Shown here: in pieces, positions 51,207 to 59,002 of the stretch
Layout of the letters: each line of letters begins with the position of its first letter
Position numbering within the stretch: the stretch's first letter is position 1
Source of the DNA: UBA8199 sp964507045
GTDB taxonomy: Bacteria; Verrucomicrobiota; Verrucomicrobiia; Limisphaerales; UBA8199
Direction of reading: 5' to 3'
NCBI GenBank assembly: GCA_964507045.1
Contig: CAZDOO010000006.1
Coordinates: 1-64,000, forward strand
DNA: 64,000 nt
Program-made: the position numbers and the translations under genes
Notes under the pieces: model-generated
The model's input: only the letters and a program-made list of their open reading frames with translations
What the model was told of the DNA's origin: nothing
Database searches by the model: none

Positions 51207-51529
51207 GAATTGACGGCCATGCTCTCTGCCTAAGCGCAGCCACAGAGTCAAGGTAAAACGTTGGAAATGTCGGAAACCGTCGAGGTTAGACCTGGACACG
51301 CCCATCTGAAGCCTGCCTGCCGAATCGCCACGGGGAGGGCCAAACCCACCGTTCTGCTCGATAGCCAGCCCCCCGGAGCTCTTCCGCGCTCGAATGTGGG
51401 CGTATCTTGGCACTGCCACCACCTCACCGACGAGGAATATGTCAATTCCTTCGGAATTGGCCGGTCCGGGCGGCCCGGAATGCGGCTCAGGCTTCAGGCC
51501 CGGGTAATACCCCCTCTTTGCTGGCTCAC

Positions 51530-51618
51530 CTCACCGTCTACACACCGTATGCTCACCGTAGTACCTCTGCAAGCTTTGCAGAGGTACTACGGTGAGCATA
51601 CGGTGTGTAGACGGTGAG
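51530..51618. repeat. 89-bp palindromic element, copy 3
   Basis: Two 44-base arms flank a central C (51574) and are complementary except for one central G-T position. The left arm divides into CTCACCGTCTA, CACACCGTATG, CTCACCGTAGT and ACCTCTGCAAG. The left flank (51505-51529, AATACCCCCTCTTTGCTGGC) matches the minus-strand flank of copy 2. The inner two units match copy 1. Confidence 0.95.
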
Positions 51619-51663
51619 GATACGGAGGGACGATGGTGGGGGTGGGGTGGAGATACGCGGCGC

Positions 51664-51681
51664 GGATGTTACACAACATCC
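51664..51681. promoter_or_regulatory. Inverted repeat upstream of the respiratory operon
   Basis: GGATGTT-ACAC-AACATCC has perfect 7-base arms, about 145 bases before the first respiratory gene. It could be an operator or a small hairpin; no regulator is identified. Confidence 0.35.
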
Positions 51682-51824
51682 CCGGGCTTGCTGGCGGCCA
51701 ATACTTGTGCTAAACGAATGGCCAATTGAGAATGCCGCTTGGTACGGACAAACCATCATGTGCAAGCTTTGCCTGCGCCCGGATGCTCCGCGCGACTCGC
51801 CGGCGGCTAACCTGACCTGAACCG

Positions 51825-52943
51825 ATGATCGCCTTTCCCGTCGTTGATCCTATCCCGCTGCCAGCCCCGGTCTGGCTGTTCAAGGTCCTGCATATTCTGA
51901 CCTTGGGATTGCACTTCATCGCCGTCGAGATATTGCTGGGAGGGTTGGCTGCCGCCCTGGTGCTGAGCTGGACAAGCCGCCGCCACGATCCGGCGGCGGC
52001 CCTGCGCCTCAACGCTTCCGCCGCCCTGGCCCGCCGCCTGCCGGTCGTGATGACCTATGTCATCAACCTCGGGGTGCCGCCGTTGTTGTTTGCGCAGGTC
52101 CTCTACGGACGCGCTCTCTATACCAGCAGCATTCTGATCGGTGCCTGGTGGATCGCGGTGATCTTCCTCCTCATTGGCTGCTATTGGCACATCTATCGCT
52201 TTGCGGCCAGGCTGGAGGAAAGCCGCCGGGCGTGGCCGATGGCTTTGATCTCCCTGGGGCTGGCGTTGGTGATCTCGCGCATCTATTCCACGAACATGAC
52301 TCTCATGCTGCACCCGGAAGCCTGGCAGAAGCTCTATGCCGCCTCCGCCATCGGCGCCCAACTGCCGGCAGTGGATCCCGCGCTTATGCGTCGCTGGCTG
52401 TTCATGCTCATCGGCGGCCTGGCGGCCGGCGGCCTGTGGATGATCTGGCTTGCCGGCCTGAAGTGCCTCCGAGCCGAAGTCCGGGCTTATCTGTCGGCGA
52501 CGGGCGGACGGATGGCTGTCGTTGCGCTGCCGGTGCAGATAGTCATGGCTTTCCAGGTGCTGGGCGCCCAACCCGAATTGATCCGGCAGACCTTGACCGG
52601 TGACCTCTGTTTTCGTTCGGCGGCCCTGGTCTGGCTTGCGGGCGCGAGCCTGTTGACCTTGCTGGCCGGGTGGTGTGCTGCGGCCCGGCCAACCTCCCGG
52701 CTGCCAGGCTGGACCGTTCTGGCGCTGGGCATCCTCTCCATGCTTGGGATGGCAACCTGCCGCGACGTTCTCCGCGATACCATCCTGCTCTCGCACGGAT
52801 TCAACGTTTGGGACCGGCACGTGGCGGCCAACTGGCCGGTGATCGGCGCCTTCCTGATCTGCTTTGTCGCCGGCCTGGTCTGCCTGGCCTGGCTCGTCTC
52901 CGTATTTCGGCGCGCCATACCCGGCGCCGAGAAGACCCTCTGA
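51825..52943 (+). CDS. CydA-like polytopic membrane protein (no cytochrome c domain)
   Basis: 372 residues, about nine predicted membrane segments. The first helix has two histidines (VLHILTLGLHFIAVEILLGG). A later segment, VISRIYSTNMTLMLHPEAW, aligns in position with the NG/TFM region of CydA-like proteins, including the 468-residue protein two genes downstream. It therefore looks like a diverged CydA-type paralogue rather than CydB. No CxxCH motif is present. The stop overlaps the Rieske ATG (TGATG). It is the first gene of a four-gene respiratory operon. The family call is moderately sure, heme content unknown. Confidence 0.6.
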   Translation: MIAFPVVDPIPLPAPVWLFKVLHILTLGLHFIAVEILLGGLAAALVLSWTSRRHDPAAALRLNASAALARRLPVVMTYVINLGVPPLLFAQVLYGRALYTSSILIGAWWIAVIFLLIGCYWHIYRFAARLEESRRAWPMALISLGLALVISRIYSTNMTLMLHPEAWQKLYAASAIGAQLPAVDPALMRRWLFMLIGGLAAGGLWMIWLAGLKCLRAEVRAYLSATGGRMAVVALPVQIVMAFQVLGAQPELIRQTLTGDLCFRSAALVWLAGASLLTLLAGWCAAARPTSRLPGWTVLALGILSMLGMATCRDVLRDTILLSHGFNVWDRHVAANWPVIGAFLICFVAGLVCLAWLVSVFRRAIPGAEKTL

Positions 52944-53428
52944 TGAATGCTCCCAAACCTCAACCCGAAGAACCGGGCTCAGTCAAACGCCGGACTTTCG
53001 TCCGCGTCGCGGCGGGCGGCATCGGCGTGTGCTATGCCGCAGCCCTGGCTTACCCCGTTTACCGGTACCTGGAGTCGCCGATTGAGAAAGCCGAAGGCAT
53101 GGCCAACGTCAGCGAAGTCACCCTCCCGGAAGCGCGCAAACTCGCCGCCGGCACCGCGCTGATGTTTAAGTTCGGCTCCCGTCCAGCCATGCTCATTCAT
53201 CATGCCGACGACCAGTGGGTGGCGCTGATTGCGGTTTGCACCCACCTCGGCTGCACCGTCCAATACCAGGCGGACAAAGACCGAATCTACTGCGCCTGCC
53301 ATGGCGGGGTTTACAACGCCCATACCGGCGGCAACGTCAGCGGCCCGCCGCCCAAACCCCTGGCCCGCCTGGACGTTAAACTCACGGAAACCGCCGTGGT
53401 TGTTTCCCGCCCGACCCCGCCCGCCTGA
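52943..53428 (+). CDS. Rieske [2Fe-2S] protein of a cytochrome bc/b6f-type complex
   Basis: 161 residues. A twin-arginine-type N-terminal anchor (VKRRTFVRVAAGG) with one transmembrane helix precedes the cluster domain. Cluster-binding motifs CTHLGC and CACHGG supply two Cys and two His, and the two extra cysteines of the disulfide are present. GPPPKPL is the conserved proline loop. It carries electrons from quinol at the Qo site of cytochrome b to a cytochrome c. It is placed directly before the cytochrome b gene, as in other bc complexes. Confidence 0.96.
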   Translation: MNAPKPQPEEPGSVKRRTFVRVAAGGIGVCYAAALAYPVYRYLESPIEKAEGMANVSEVTLPEARKLAAGTALMFKFGSRPAMLIHHADDQWVALIAVCTHLGCTVQYQADKDRIYCACHGGVYNAHTGGNVSGPPPKPLARLDVKLTETAVVVSRPTPPA

Positions 53429-53431
53429 GTT

Positions 53432-54511
53432 ATGAAGCACCTCTGCCGATCCATTTACTCCTGGGTTGACGAGCGCCTTGGCCTCGCGGAGCTACAGGCT
53501 TTGGCCAAGCACAAGACCGTGCCCCGGCACCCTCATTCGTTCTGGTATTACTGGGGCGGCCTCTCGCTGCTGTTCTTCCTGGTCCAGGCTTTCACGGGCG
53601 TGCTCCTCATGGTCTATTATCGGCCGGGCCCCGACGCCTACGAATCCGTCCGGCAAATCACCTACAACACCAATTTTGGCTGGCTGATCCGCTCCGTCCA
53701 TTCCTGGGGCGCCAACTTGATGGTCGCGACGGTGGGCATCCACATGTTCTCGGTCTTCTTCATGCGGGCCTACCGCAAGCCGCGCGAGTTTGGCTGGTGG
53801 ACCGGCCTGGGGCTGTTGGGACTGGCCATGGTTTTCGGCTTCAGCGGCTATCTCCTGCCGATGGACCAATTAGCTTTCTTCGCAACCAAAGTCGGCTTGG
53901 ACATCCCCAGCCAACTGCCCATTCTTGGCCCCAAGCTTGCCGCCCTGGTTCGCGGCGGCTTTGAAGTCAACGAATACACCGTGCAACGGTTTTTCGCCCT
54001 GCACGTCGTTATCCTGCCGGCCCTCTTTCTGCCCCTCCTGGGTTTCCATCTCTATCTGGTGCAGAAACATGGCAACGCCATGCCCCCCTCCGAGGAACGC
54101 AAGCCCGCCGCGCAACGCCAATCCATCCCCTTCTTCCCCAACTTCCTGATGAAGGACCTCGCCATGTGGCTCATCGCCATCAACGTCCTGGCCGTCCTTG
54201 CGGCCCTCTTTCCCTGGGACCTGGGCCCGCAAGCCGACCCCCTCCAGCCAGCTCCCCTGGGCATTCACCCCGAGTGGTACTTCATGAGCCAGTTCCAGGT
54301 GCTGAAGATCCTGGGCAACTGGGTGCCGGGCACCGCCGGGGAATTCGTCGGCATGGGCCTCTTCACGGTCGCGATTATCGCCTGGATGCTGGTTCCGCTT
54401 TACGACGCCAGCAGCCAAGCCGGACGCCGGGCCCGTAACGTCACCTACTTCGGCCTGCTGCTCCTGGCGGCAACCCTCGTGACTACCATCTGGGGCTACC
54501 TCGCCATCTAA
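53432..54511 (+). CDS. Cytochrome b, b6/subunit IV-fused type
   Basis: 359 residues, about eight membrane helices. The two bis-His heme ligand pairs lie in RSVHSWGANLMVATVGIHMF and ALHVVILPALFLPLLGFHLY. They have 13 and 14 residues between the histidines; the longer second spacing is characteristic of cytochrome b6. The Qo motif PEWYF is present in the fused subunit IV-like part. The b6f cysteine that binds the extra heme is replaced (WYYWGG where b6 has FYCLGG). It oxidises quinol and passes electrons to Rieske and across the membrane. It lies 3 bases after the Rieske gene. Confidence 0.95.
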   Translation: MKHLCRSIYSWVDERLGLAELQALAKHKTVPRHPHSFWYYWGGLSLLFFLVQAFTGVLLMVYYRPGPDAYESVRQITYNTNFGWLIRSVHSWGANLMVATVGIHMFSVFFMRAYRKPREFGWWTGLGLLGLAMVFGFSGYLLPMDQLAFFATKVGLDIPSQLPILGPKLAALVRGGFEVNEYTVQRFFALHVVILPALFLPLLGFHLYLVQKHGNAMPPSEERKPAAQRQSIPFFPNFLMKDLAMWLIAINVLAVLAALFPWDLGPQADPLQPAPLGIHPEWYFMSQFQVLKILGNWVPGTAGEFVGMGLFTVAIIAWMLVPLYDASSQAGRRARNVTYFGLLLLAATLVTTIWGYLAI

Positions 54512-54528
54512 ACCTGCATCTCTAATCT

Positions 54529-55935
54529 ATGAACTATCCGTTCTGGGACGTTCCGCACTTGGGCGGGGGTTGGGTGATCGGGCTGATCGCCATCTTTCAC
54601 GTCATGGTTTCGCACTTCGCGATTGGCGGCGGCTTCTACCTGGTGCTCGCCGAGACCAAGGCCCGGCGCGAAAACCGGCAGGACTGGCTGCGGGTTCTGC
54701 AAGGCCACTCGAAGTTCTTTCTTATCCTGACGGGAGTGTTCGGGGCCACCACCGGCGTGGCCATCTGGTTCGCCATCGGCCTGGCCAATCCGGAAGCCAC
54801 CAGCGCCCTCATCCATAACTTCGTTTTCGCCTGGGCCATCGAGTGGGTCTTCTTCATGGTCGAACTGACCACCGCCGCCGTGTATTACTATACCTGGAAC
54901 CGGATTTCAGACTCGCTCCACCTCAAAGTGGGCTGGGTCTATGCCATCGCCTCCTTCTTCACCCTTTTCATCATCAACGGCATCCTCACGTTCATGTTGA
55001 CGCCGGGGCAACCCTGGCTGGCGGTAGCCGGCACCGGGATGGAACCCAGCCGCTTTGTGCCCGCCCTCTTCAATCCGCTCTTTTGGCCCAGCCTGCTCTT
55101 GCGCAGCGTGGTCTGCGCCTCCCTGGCGGGCGTCTGGGCCCTGGTCACTTGCGCGCGGATTGACGGCCAGAAGTTCCCCGAGATGAAGACCGCGCTCTTG
55201 CGCTGGAGCGCCCGCTGGGTGATGCCTTCCTTTGCACTCCTGCCCGTTGGCTTTGCCTGGTTCCTGTGGAACGTTCCCGAAGCCCAACGCGCGCTGATGC
55301 AACTGGGCGTCTCGACTGTCGGCGCCGGCGCCTTCAGCCAGCTCACCCGCACCCTCCTCATCATCCCGCTGAGTTCGGCGAGCGTCGTGGGCGTGGTCTA
55401 TCTCTTTGTCTGGCGTTCGCCCCTGGACGTCAAGCTGCGCCACGCCGCCTCCGTGGTCCTGCTGGCCCTCTTTGCCACCGCCGCCACCGAATATGGCCGG
55501 GAAATGCTGCGCAAGCCCTACGTCATCGGCCAATACATGTTCTCCAACGGCGTCCGCGCCCGGACCTTCAGTGTCCTGAACACCAACGGTTATCTGAACA
55601 CCTCCCTGTGGACCCGCCCCCTGCCCCCCACCGCCACCGCCGCCGAGCAGAAGCTGGCCCGAGGCGAAGCCATGTTCCGCGGCCAATGCGCCTCCTGCCA
55701 TACCCGGGACGGCTACCGCTCCATGAAACGCCTGCTCGGCGAGCGCAATCGCGAGGGCATCGGCAGCGTCCTCAAGCTGCTGCACGATTACGACCCAGAC
55801 TCCCCTTATCGCAAATACATGCCCCCGCTCGTCGGGCATCCCGATGAGATCGAAGCCCTCGGAGACTATCTCGCCAGCCTGACTCAGAAGCCGGAGAAGT
55901 CCGCCCCGCCGCCGGCGCCTCCCGGCAGCAAGTAG
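54529..55935 (+). CDS. CydA-like membrane protein with C-terminal cytochrome c domain
   Basis: 468 residues. The N-terminal 365 residues hold about nine membrane helices with CydA-type features: AIFHVMVSHFAIGGGFYLVL in helix 1, AIEWVFFMVELTTAAVYYY with two Glu at the spacing of the CydA proton-path pair, and FFTLFIINGILTFMLTPGQ. The C-terminal 90 residues form a periplasmic cytochrome c domain with CASCH (C387-C390-H391) and a likely Met ligand in KYMPPLVG. CydA-type subunits bind b and d hemes and reduce O2. The fused cytochrome c would let it take electrons from the Rieske protein. Last gene of the operon. Confidence 0.85.
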   Translation: MNYPFWDVPHLGGGWVIGLIAIFHVMVSHFAIGGGFYLVLAETKARRENRQDWLRVLQGHSKFFLILTGVFGATTGVAIWFAIGLANPEATSALIHNFVFAWAIEWVFFMVELTTAAVYYYTWNRISDSLHLKVGWVYAIASFFTLFIINGILTFMLTPGQPWLAVAGTGMEPSRFVPALFNPLFWPSLLLRSVVCASLAGVWALVTCARIDGQKFPEMKTALLRWSARWVMPSFALLPVGFAWFLWNVPEAQRALMQLGVSTVGAGAFSQLTRTLLIIPLSSASVVGVVYLFVWRSPLDVKLRHAASVVLLALFATAATEYGREMLRKPYVIGQYMFSNGVRARTFSVLNTNGYLNTSLWTRPLPPTATAAEQKLARGEAMFRGQCASCHTRDGYRSMKRLLGERNREGIGSVLKLLHDYDPDSPYRKYMPPLVGHPDEIEALGDYLASLTQKPEKSAPPPAPPGSK

Positions 55936-55945
55936 CGGTTAACTG

Positions 55946-56182
55946 CTAAAGCTGCTTGTGCGACCCGTCACAGAAGGGCGGATTCTTCGTGTGTTTGCAC
56001 ATGCACCAGGCCACGGTCTTGGCTTCGCTAATCTCAACCTTCAGCGGCGAGAACTCCGTGCCTTTGTGCGAGCCGTCGCAAAACGGCTGCTGCTTCGATT
56101 TCCCGCAAGCGCACCAATGATAGGTTCCCTTTTCGGCCTTTTGAACCAAGGGGGATTTTTGAGCAATGACTGGACTTGGCAT
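55946..56182 (-). CDS. Double CDGSH iron-sulfur protein
   Basis: 78-residue protein with two CDGSH clusters, CACGKSKQQPFCDGSHKG and CMCKHTKNPPFCDGSHKQ, each fitting CxCx2(S/T)x3PxCDGSH and binding a [2Fe-2S] cluster by three Cys and one His. Bacterial double-CDGSH proteins are linked to redox or iron handling and, in some cases, nitric-oxide or oxidative stress. It lies 27 bases downstream of the flavoredoxin-rubredoxin gene on the same strand and converges on the respiratory operon 10 bases away. Confidence 0.95.
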   Translation of the reverse strand: MPSPVIAQKSPLVQKAEKGTYHWCACGKSKQQPFCDGSHKGTEFSPLKVEISEAKTVAWCMCKHTKNPPFCDGSHKQL

Positions 56183-56209
56183 AAGTAATTTGATGGTTAA
56201 CGGTGACTG

Positions 56210-56914
56210 CTACGATTGCTTGACGAAAACCGACTTCGCCGCGCCGCAAACCGGGCACACCCAGTTCTCGGGCAAGTCTTCAAACCGGGTGCCGGCGGGT
56301 ATTCCGGCGTCCGGGTCGCCCACGGCCGGATCATAAACATGGTCACAGACGGCACAGACGTATTTGCCCGACGGCTCGGCGGGTTGGCTGGCCGCTTCAA
56401 TCGTGGCCGGGTCAATATAGGTGGGCGCGTTCTTGGGTGATCTGCCTTTCTTGACCTCCCGGTAATAGGCGTAGGTCAGTGGCGGTTGGGAACTGTCAAT
56501 CACACCGCCATCCACCACTTCCCCGACGAAAAGCAGGTGCGTGCCGACATCAACGGTCTGCACCACTTTGCAGTCAAACCAAGCCAAAGTGTCCTCCAGC
56601 AGAATGGGAGCGCCCGTTTGGCCCCGCCGATGCCGCGCCGACGCGAACTTGTCAGCGGTCCGGCCCGACTTGTAGCCAAACAGCCCGATCAATTCCGCCT
56701 TGGCATCTTGTTGCAGGACGGAAATGGCAAACACCTGGCTTTGGCGGATCAGGTCGCAGGTGTAATTGTCCTTATTGCAGGCGACGGCAAATCGGGCCGG
56801 CTTGGCCGTCACTTGAAAGACCGTGTTGGCCACATAGCCATTGCTTTGACTGCCATCAGTTGAACTGACGACGTAGAGCCCGTAGGTAACCTTGTAAAAG
56901 GCTTCGTGATTCAT
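56210..56914 (-). CDS. hrb: Flavin reductase-rubredoxin fusion (high-molecular-weight rubredoxin)
   Basis: 234 residues. Residues 1-165 are an FMN-binding flavin-reductase-like domain (FYKVTYGLYVVSSTDG; GYVANTVFQVTAKPARFAV). Residues 185-230 are a rubredoxin with the CxxC pairs in YVCAVCDHVYDP and NWVCPVCGAAKS. The same fusion in Moorella (Hrb) passes electrons from NADH to flavodiiron NO or O2 reductases. No flavodiiron gene is in the window. It is probably co-transcribed with the CDGSH gene. The context beside an oxidase operon suggests an oxygen or NO defence role, by inference. Confidence 0.95.
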   Translation of the reverse strand: MNHEAFYKVTYGLYVVSSTDGSQSNGYVANTVFQVTAKPARFAVACNKDNYTCDLIRQSQVFAISVLQQDAKAELIGLFGYKSGRTADKFASARHRRGQTGAPILLEDTLAWFDCKVVQTVDVGTHLLFVGEVVDGGVIDSSQPPLTYAYYREVKKGRSPKNAPTYIDPATIEAASQPAEPSGKYVCAVCDHVYDPAVGDPDAGIPAGTRFEDLPENWVCPVCGAAKSVFVKQS

Positions 56915-57543
56915 AATTAGCTTAAGCTATCGGTCGGTGCCGGCTGCAAAAGATAGCGCCAACAGAAGGTTACGTCGAGAGGCACCCGCGAAGAAAGCGC
57001 AACCGGTGCGCGCCTCACTGCTTGAGAACCCTCTCCATCTCCGCGAAAACCGCGCCAGCTCCCGGCGAAGCGGCCAGACTCGGCAAGTTATCCGTGACCT
57101 GAACAACGCACACATAGGGACTCAAACCGGCGTGCCGCCGCCAGAGGGGCCGCCGAGCCAGGCTCAAGCGCAAGCCCAAACCCAAGGCCAACGCGGTGCG
57201 AACACCATAGTCACACCGTCGCTCCTGGCATGTTCCTAGCTTGCTCCTAGGATGCTCCTAGCATGTTCCTAGCATTCTCCTCTCCCTTTTCACCCTCTCT
57301 TCGCCCGGCTTCCGCGCCGCAGGTCCACGCCGCCTCGCCGCTGGCTGGCAAACCGGAACCTGCCCCGCTCAAATATAGACCCATCCAGCGGGTCAAAGGT
57401 TACAATCATTTGACTGCATTCGAATGCGTCTCATTCAAAGTTCTTGTGCGCCCGCGACTTCGGCTTTGGGGCGGTGCTCACCCGATTCCGTCAGGCAGGT
57501 TGCCGTCCTGCCTCTGCCGGCTCATCGCTCACCTGCCGAGCAG
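56915..57543. other. 629-base intergenic region
   Basis: No supported gene. It contains an 11-bp repeat array (57201-57299) and a perfect 12-base palindrome GCATTCGAATGC (57416-57427). It separates the start of the flavoredoxin gene from the end of the efflux operon, both on the minus strand. Confidence 0.55.
57201..57299 (+). repeat. Direct array of nine 11-bp units
   Basis: The sequence divides without gaps into 11-mers: AACACCATAGT, CACACCGTCGC, TCCTGGCATGT, TCCTAGCTTGC, TCCTAGGATGC, TCCTAGCATGT, TCCTAGCATTC, TCCTCTCCCTT and TTCACCCTCTC. The first, second and last carry the CACC core of the 89-bp palindromes; five middle units share TCCTRG. Unlike those palindromes it is not inverted. Confidence 0.8.
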
Positions 57544-58998
57544 TTAATTCCGATCGCGTCCCGGCGCAGCCCCGGACATGGCAACGGCCGATGGCTCCGT
57601 TTGCCAGCCGCCGCCCAGGACCGTGTAGAGCGTTATCTGGCTGGCGAGTTTCTCCAGGCGGAGGAAAACAAGGACCTGCTGCGCGGCGAACAGGGACCGC
57701 TGCGCATCGAGAACGCCCAGGTAACTGTCAATGCCCTTGTCGTAGCGGGAATTGGCCAGGCGGTAGGTCTCCGAAGTAGCGTTGACCAGGGATTCTTGCG
57801 CCGCGACCTGCTGGTCCACGGTGCCACGGACGGCCAGGGCGTCGGCCACCTCCCGGAAGGCGCTCTGAATCGCCTTTTCGTATTGGGTCACGGCGATTTC
57901 GCGCTGCACTGTGGCGGCCCGGTGCGCCGACCAGGTGCGAGCGTCGAAAATCGGCATCACGATCTCCGGCGCGTAGCTCCACGCCCCCGAGCCGGATTTG
58001 AATAATCCGGAGAGGTCGCTGCTGGCAGTTCCGGCAGCCGCCGTAATGGAAATGCGCGGAAAGAATGCCGCCCGCGCCGCGCCGATGTCGGCATTGGCCG
58101 CTTTGAGCTGGTGTTCGGCTCCCAGCACATCCGGCCGGAGCAGCAGGACTTCGGAGGAAAGGCCCGCCCCGATCTCCTTGGGCGGGGTAATGCCGCTCAA
58201 CTCCGTTGGCAGAAGCTCGCTCGCCGTGGGCGAGCCCACCAGAAGGTTCAAGGCATTCTCGTCTTGCGCCACTCGCTGCGTGTAAATGGCAACGTCCCTG
58301 CGGGCGACGTCGAGCGGGGTTTGCGCGCGGAACAAATCCAACTCCGTTGCCAGGCCGAGCTGGTAGCGGCGTTTGACCAGATCATAGGCCTCCTGCTGCG
58401 CCTGGAGGGTGGTTCCTGAAAGCTTGAGGTTCTCCCGGTCGGCCGCCAGGGCCAGGTACGCATTGGCGACCGAGGACACCAGCAGTATTTGCGCGCTGCG
58501 GCGAGCCTGCTCCGTGGCCAGGTACTCCTCCAGGGCCCGATCCTTAAAGCTGCGGATGCGGCCGAAGAAATCAATCTCCCAGGACGCGACCCCGAGATTG
58601 GCATCGTAGCGCTCCACGGTCTGCCGGCCGCCCGTGCTTGAAAGGTCGGCGGGCACTTGAGCCTTGCTCCCTTTGCCGTTGGCATTGACGACGGGGAACA
58701 GTTCGGACCGCGCAATGCCGTACATCGCCCGGGCTCGTTCCACGTTCAGGACGGCAATCCGCAGGTCGCGGTTGTTGGTCAGGGCCATCCCGATGACTTG
58801 CTGCAGCTTCTCGTCGGCGAAGAACTCCCGCCATCCCAAGTCGGGGACGGCTGGGGCATTCGTCGGCCCAACCGGCGCATAAGCCGGGCCGCTGGGCCAT
58901 TCGGCGGGAACGGGAGCCACCGGCCGGACATATTTCGGGGCCATAGTGCAACCCATCGGGACGACGCCCAGCAGTAGAAGAAGAATGTGCTTGTTCAT
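57544..58998 (-). CDS. RND efflux outer-membrane lipoprotein (NodT/OprM family)
   Basis: 484 residues. The lipobox VVPMGC places the lipidated cysteine at residue 17. The body has the two tandem TolC-type OEP repeats (AVLNVERARAMYGIARSELF; WEIDFFGRIRSFKDRALEEY; QLKAANADIGAARAAFFPRI), giving a beta-barrel plus periplasmic alpha-tunnel as a trimer. It forms the outer-membrane exit of the pump encoded just upstream. It starts 4 bases after the RND gene stop, so it is the last gene of the efflux operon. Confidence 0.96.
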   Translation of the reverse strand: MNKHILLLLLGVVPMGCTMAPKYVRPVAPVPAEWPSGPAYAPVGPTNAPAVPDLGWREFFADEKLQQVIGMALTNNRDLRIAVLNVERARAMYGIARSELFPVVNANGKGSKAQVPADLSSTGGRQTVERYDANLGVASWEIDFFGRIRSFKDRALEEYLATEQARRSAQILLVSSVANAYLALAADRENLKLSGTTLQAQQEAYDLVKRRYQLGLATELDLFRAQTPLDVARRDVAIYTQRVAQDENALNLLVGSPTASELLPTELSGITPPKEIGAGLSSEVLLLRPDVLGAEHQLKAANADIGAARAAFFPRISITAAAGTASSDLSGLFKSGSGAWSYAPEIVMPIFDARTWSAHRAATVQREIAVTQYEKAIQSAFREVADALAVRGTVDQQVAAQESLVNATSETYRLANSRYDKGIDSYLGVLDAQRSLFAAQQVLVFLRLEKLASQITLYTVLGGGWQTEPSAVAMSGAAPGRDRN

Positions 58999-59002
58999 GT
59001 CA

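Larger units (their letters stand above)
51207..51824. other. 618-base divergent intergenic region
   Basis: No gene was found. It contains the third 89-bp palindromic element (51530-51618) with a conserved pyrimidine-rich flank at 51505-51529, and a short GGATGTT/AACATCC inverted repeat (51664-51681). It separates the rhamnosidase gene from the respiratory operon and should hold the promoters of both. Confidence 0.55.

Noticed and set aside
56937..57239. 100-codon plus-strand frame in the intergenic region
   Set aside because: The composition is low-complexity (Gln/Ala, Arg), it runs into the 11-bp array, and no ribosome-binding site or homologous domain is evident.
57201..57299. CRISPR array
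   Set aside because: The units are 11 bases with no spacers between them and no cas genes are present.
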